Positions 60,523 through 64,000 of a stretch of 64,000 bases of DNA are shown piece after piece; the first letter of the stretch is position 1, and the number at the start of each line of letters is the position of its first letter. This DNA comes from Candidatus Dechloromonas phosphoritropha. GTDB lineage: Bacteria; Pseudomonadota; Gammaproteobacteria; Burkholderiales; Rhodocyclaceae. The position numbers were made by a program, and so were the translations under genes. The stretch lies in the NCBI GenBank assembly GCA_016722705.1, contig JADKGN010000004.1, forward strand, positions 1,612,001-1,676,000, in the 5' to 3' direction. The notes beneath the pieces are model-generated. The model made no database searches, was not told the DNA's origin, and worked only from the letters and a program-made list of their open reading frames with translations.

Positions 60523-63372
60523 ATGGATCTGCAGATCTTCCTTCTCCTTGGCTAGGATGGCATCACCAACGGCGCCATCTATGCCCTGCTGGCGCTGGTG
60601 CTGGTGCTGGTGTTCGCGGTCACCCGCGCCATCTTTATTCCGCAGGGGGAGTTCGTCGCCTACGGCGCGCTGACCCTTGCTTCGCTGCTGGCGGGCAAGG
60701 TGCCGGGCACGATCTGGCTGTTGCTGGTGCTCGGGACGGCGATAGCTGTCTTAGATGGCATCCGTCTCCTGCGCGAGGGGCGCTTCCGCAAGTTGCCACC
60801 GCTGCTGATCTACAACATCGGAATTCCGCTGGTCTTTGCCGGTGGCCTGTTCGTCGTGCCGGCGACGCAGCTGCCGCTGTCGGCGCAGGTCGTGATGGCG
60901 ATGCTGCTGGTCGTGCCGCTGGGTCCGATGATCTATCGCCTGGCCTACCAGCCGGTGGCGAGCGCTTCGGTGCTTGTCCTGCTGATCGTCTCGGTGGCCG
61001 TGCACCTGACGCTGATCGGCCTCGGGCTGCTTTTCTTCGGTGCCGAGGGCTCGCGGACGCCGGCATTTACCGACATCAACTTCGAACTGGCTGACGCGCC
61101 CTTGCAGGGGCAGACCATTCTGGTTGTCGTCGCCTCGGCCCTTCTGATCATCGGACTTTATTTCTTCTTCGAGCGCACCATCTACGGCAAGGCGCTGCGC
61201 GCCACCGCGATGAACCGCACGGGGGCCCGCCTGATGGGGATTCCAGCGGCACTGGCCGGCAAGCTGTGCTTCACCTTCGCGGCAGCGATCGGCGCCTTCT
61301 CGGGCATCCTGATCGCACCGATCACGACCATCTACTACGATTCCGGTTTCCTGATCGGCCTCAAGGGTTTCGTCGGCGCCATTATCGGCGGCCTCGCCTC
61401 GTATCCGGTCGCCGCTCTCGGTGCCTTGCTGGTCGGCCTGCTCGAATCCTATTCTTCGTTCTACGCCAGCGCCTTCAAGGAAGTGATCGTGTTCACGCTG
61501 ATCATCCCGGTGCTGCTGTGGCGCTCGCTGACCGCGCACCACGCCGAGGACGATGATGAGCACACCGACATTGTCAGCGCCGATCCCGGGCACGCGCGGA
61601 TTGCCAGCCGCTGGCGCCGCTATCTGCCGTTTGCCGCCTTCGCTGGCCTGTTGCTGCTTGCTCCCCAAGTCCTGCCCGAATTCTCGGTCACCCTGCTCAA
61701 CTACATCGGACTCTATGCCATCGTCGCGGTTGGATTGGTGTTGCTGACCGGCGTCGGCGGCCTCACCTCCTTCGGGCAGGCGGCTTTCGTCGGTCTCGGC
61801 GCCTACACGACGGCATGGCTGACGACGACGCACTGCTTTTCGCCGTGGATCACCCTGTTCATCGGATTTGCCATCACCGGTGCCGTGGCGTTTTTCCTCG
61901 GCTTTATCACGCTGCGCACGGGCGGCCATTACCTGCCGTTGGGCACCATCGCCTGGGGCATCAGCCTGTACTTTCTGTTTGGCAACGTCGATTTCCTCGG
62001 CGGCCACACGGGGATCACCGGCATTCCGCCAGTGGCGCTGTTCGGATGGGAGCTGAAGTCGGGGCGCGAGTTCTACTACCTGATCTGGATCGTCCTGCTG
62101 TTTGCCATCGTCGCCATCCGGAACCTGCTCGATTCGCGCGAAGGTCGGGCGATCAGGGCGCTCCCGGGAGGCATCGTGATGGCCGAGGCGATGGGTGTCG
62201 ATACCCAGCGCACCAAGATCAAGATCTTTCTGCTGGCCGCGCTGCTGGCGAGCGGTTCAGGCTGGCTCTACGCCCATCTGCAACGCTTCGTGAATCCGAC
62301 CCCGTTCTCGCTGACGCAGGGTATCGAATACCTGTTCATGGCAGTCGTCGGCGGCATCGGCCACGTCTGGGGAGCCGTTCTCGGGGCGGGCCTGATCACC
62401 ATCCTCAAGCAGTGGCTGCAGGACTGGCTGCCGCAGATTTTTGGCCAGAGCGGTAATTTCGAGATCATCGTTTTTGGCATCGCCATAATCCTGATCCTGC
62501 AAAAAGCGCGCGCCGGGATGTGGCCGCTGATCATGCGCCTGCTGCCGGTGCGTACCCTGCGCCGTGAAATTGTGCAGGCGGAAATGCTCCCCAAACGCGA
62601 GTCGACCGCACCGGGCGTCCTGCTTCTCGATGCGAGCGAGGTGACCAAGCGTTTTGGCGGCCTGGTCGCCAATAACAACATGGCGCTGACTGTGAAGGCT
62701 GGCGAGGTCATGGCGCTGATCGGTCCGAATGGTGCCGGCAAGAGCGCGATGTTCAACTGCATTTCCGCAGCCAATCCGGCAACCGCGGGCAAGATCGCCT
62801 TCCTCGGCGAGTCGACGGAGGCGCTGGCGGCGCGCGAGATCGCCCGCCGCGGCATGAGCCGCACCTTTCAACACGTCCGCCTGCTCGGCCAGATGTCGGT
62901 ATTGGAAAATGTTGCCATCGGCGCTCACCTGCGTGGCCGCAATGGCTTCATCGCCGCGGCGCTGCGCCTTGATCGTGGCGAAGAGCATCGGCTGATCGCC
63001 GAGGCGGTTCGCCAGATCGAGCGGGTCGGCCTTGGCGAGCGCATGTTCGATCCCGCCGGCAGCCTGTCGTTTGGTCAGCAGCGTATCGTTGAAATAGCAC
63101 GGGCGCTGGCTTCCGACCCCTGCCTGCTGCTCCTCGACGAGCCGGCAGCCGGTCTGCGCTACATGGAAAAAAAGGCGCTCGCCGAACTGCTGCGCAAACT
63201 GCGCGCCGAAGGCATGGGCATTCTGCTCGTCGAGCACGACATGGATTTCGTCATGGGGCTTGCCGATCGCGTCGTTGTCATGGAGTTCGGCGAGAAGATC
63301 GCCGAGGGCCGGCCGGAAGAAATCCAGCGCGACCCGAAAGTTCTCGAAGCCTACCTCGGGGGAGTGGACTGA
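60523..63372 (+). CDS. LivH-LivM-LivG fusion: two permeases and ATPase (amber codon at codon 11)
   Basis: From the ATG at 60523 the N-terminus MDLQIFLLLG is normal for LivH, but codon 11 is TAG (60553-60555) where CAG is expected; the frame is then open for 924 codons from GTG 60598. Permease LivH spans about 1-320 (VTRAIFIPQGEFVAYGALTL), LivM about 330-650 (VGLVLLTGVGGLTSFGQAAF), and ATPase LivG 670-924 with Walker A GPNGAGKS at 709-716, signature SLSFGQQRIVEIARAL and Walker B LLLLDEPAAGL. All three are fused without stops. Function depends on re-initiation, suppression or a base-call error at the TAG. Confidence 0.88.
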
Positions 63373-64000
63373 TGGTCACCAGGCATCCCCACCTGCACGA
63401 GCACGAAATCATCCTCGAAGAGAAGAACCTGTCGGTCTCGTACAGCAAGATCGAGGCCGTGCACGATATCAGCCTGACCATCGGCCGCGGCGAGATCGTT
63501 ACCGTCATCGGCCCCAACGGTGCCGGCAAGACGACGCTGCTGCTGGCATTGATGGGGCTGCTGCCGGCCGTCGGCAGCATCGTCTATATGGGCCATGCGC
63601 AAGGTCGCGAGCGGGAGGTCGAAGACCTGGTGCGCCACGGGATGACGCTGGTTCCGGAAAAGCGCGAGCTGTTTGCCGAGATGAGCGTCGAGGACAACCT
63701 GGTTCTCGGCGCCTTCGACCGCTACCGAACTGGTCACCGCGACCACATGGAAACCATGGACGAGGTGTTCGAACTCTTCCCGCGCCTCGAGGAACGCCGT
63801 GTCCAGCTTGCCGGCACGCTTTCCGGAGGCGAGCGCCAGATGCTGGCGATGGGCCGTGCGCTGATGGCCAAGCCCCGGCTGCTGATGCTCGATGAACCGA
63901 GCCTCGGGCTGGCCCCGCTGATCATCAAGGAAATTTTCCGCATCATCGCCGAACTCAGGCAGACGGGTGTCGCCATCCTGTTGATCGAACAGAACGCCCG
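63372..64000 (+). CDS. livF: Branched-chain amino acid ABC transporter ATPase LivF (partial)
   Basis: The visible 209 codons show Walker A GPNGAGKTT, the LivF-specific VPEKRELFAEMSVEDNLVLG, signature LSGGERQMLAMGRAL, Walker B LLMLDEPSLGLAP and IEQNA. Its ATG shares one base with the stop of the fusion gene (TGATG), so translation is coupled. The last 25-30 residues lie beyond the window. Confidence 0.94.
   Translation, partial: MVTRHPHLHEHEIILEEKNLSVSYSKIEAVHDISLTIGRGEIVTVIGPNGAGKTTLLLALMGLLPAVGSIVYMGHAQGREREVEDLVRHGMTLVPEKRELFAEMSVEDNLVLGAFDRYRTGHRDHMETMDEVFELFPRLEERRVQLAGTLSGGERQMLAMGRALMAKPRLLMLDEPSLGLAPLIIKEIFRIIAELRQTGVAILLIEQNA

Noticed and set aside
58458..60555. Reassignment of TAG as a sense codon
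   Set aside because: TAG ends several intact genes in the window, and one of the two affected genes also carries a large deletion, so ordinary decay is simpler.
60751..62007. 418-codon open frame on the minus strand
   Set aside because: Antisense shadow of the LivHMG fusion.
1..64000. CRISPR arrays, rRNA genes and ordinary tRNA genes
   Set aside because: No regularly spaced repeats and no rRNA or tRNA signatures were seen on either strand apart from the tmRNA T-arm.

Overview
The window is a GC-rich chromosomal segment of a betaproteobacterium, most likely Rhodocyclales (Dechloromonas / Propionivibrio / Ca. Accumulibacter type). The evidence is a recA-recX-lptB-rpoN block, a PTS set limited to EIIA-Man, HPr and EI, NosL-type copper chaperones, and a circularly permuted two-piece tmRNA gene, an arrangement known from one betaproteobacterial lineage. 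The genus is an inference; the sequence alone does not prove it.

Layout. 0-3.5 kb (minus): rpoN (cut by the window edge), lptB, recX, and recA with a perfect LexA box. 3.6-16.2 kb: a solute/sodium symporter, a decayed restriction-modification remnant, a VanZ-like protein, a P2-type cation ATPase, a [2Fe-2S] ferredoxin, an alpha/beta hydrolase, an ABC-2 exporter pair split by a secreted Gly/Met-rich protein, cutA and dsbD. 16.2-17.7 kb: a lipoprotein and a TSUP carrier.

17.7-29 kb is a mobile-element graveyard. It holds an internally deleted IS5 transposase, an IS4 element inside the signal peptide of an FGE/SUMF1-type lipoprotein (9-bp target duplication), a MITE inside an NRPS-type adenylation domain (CTAG duplication), a frameshifted IS5-like element, a membrane-anchored TIR-domain protein, two nested IS4-family elements (10-bp duplication), and a deletion derivative of a group II intron. 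The TIR gene is bracketed by 5' fragments of the sulP and ratA genes, whose intact copies follow at 29-31.5 kb. Several insertions can be reversed on paper to restore perfect reading frames.

31.5-36.2 kb: an nnrU fragment, a DUF3365 haem protein, an EamA exporter, and the regulatory PTS (EIIA, HPr, EI). 36.2-49.7 kb is the most interesting functional locus, a copper acquisition and assembly cluster. A TonB-dependent receptor with the OprC CxxxM/HxM copper ligands and a TonB protein sit beside a long, tightly overlapping minus-strand gene run (60-aa protein, SCO, 112-aa protein, FtsX-type permease, ABC ATPase, membrane protein, TlpA-type lipoprotein, CcoI-like metal-binding mini-protein, HMA_2-like protein, CopA-type ATPase, TauE/SafE-like protein, two NosL proteins). 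One palindromic operator-like motif occurs in both regulatory regions of this cluster, suggesting a single regulon that moves copper from the outer membrane to periplasmic copper enzymes.

49.7-64 kb: the permuted tmRNA gene, a lipoprotein, a DUF4824/DUF2157 pair, a type I restriction system with an M-S fusion carrying a single target-recognition domain, ribE, and a branched-chain amino acid ABC operon. That operon has a decayed livK copy, an intact livK, a LivH-LivM-LivG triple fusion with an amber codon near its start, and livF (cut by the window edge).
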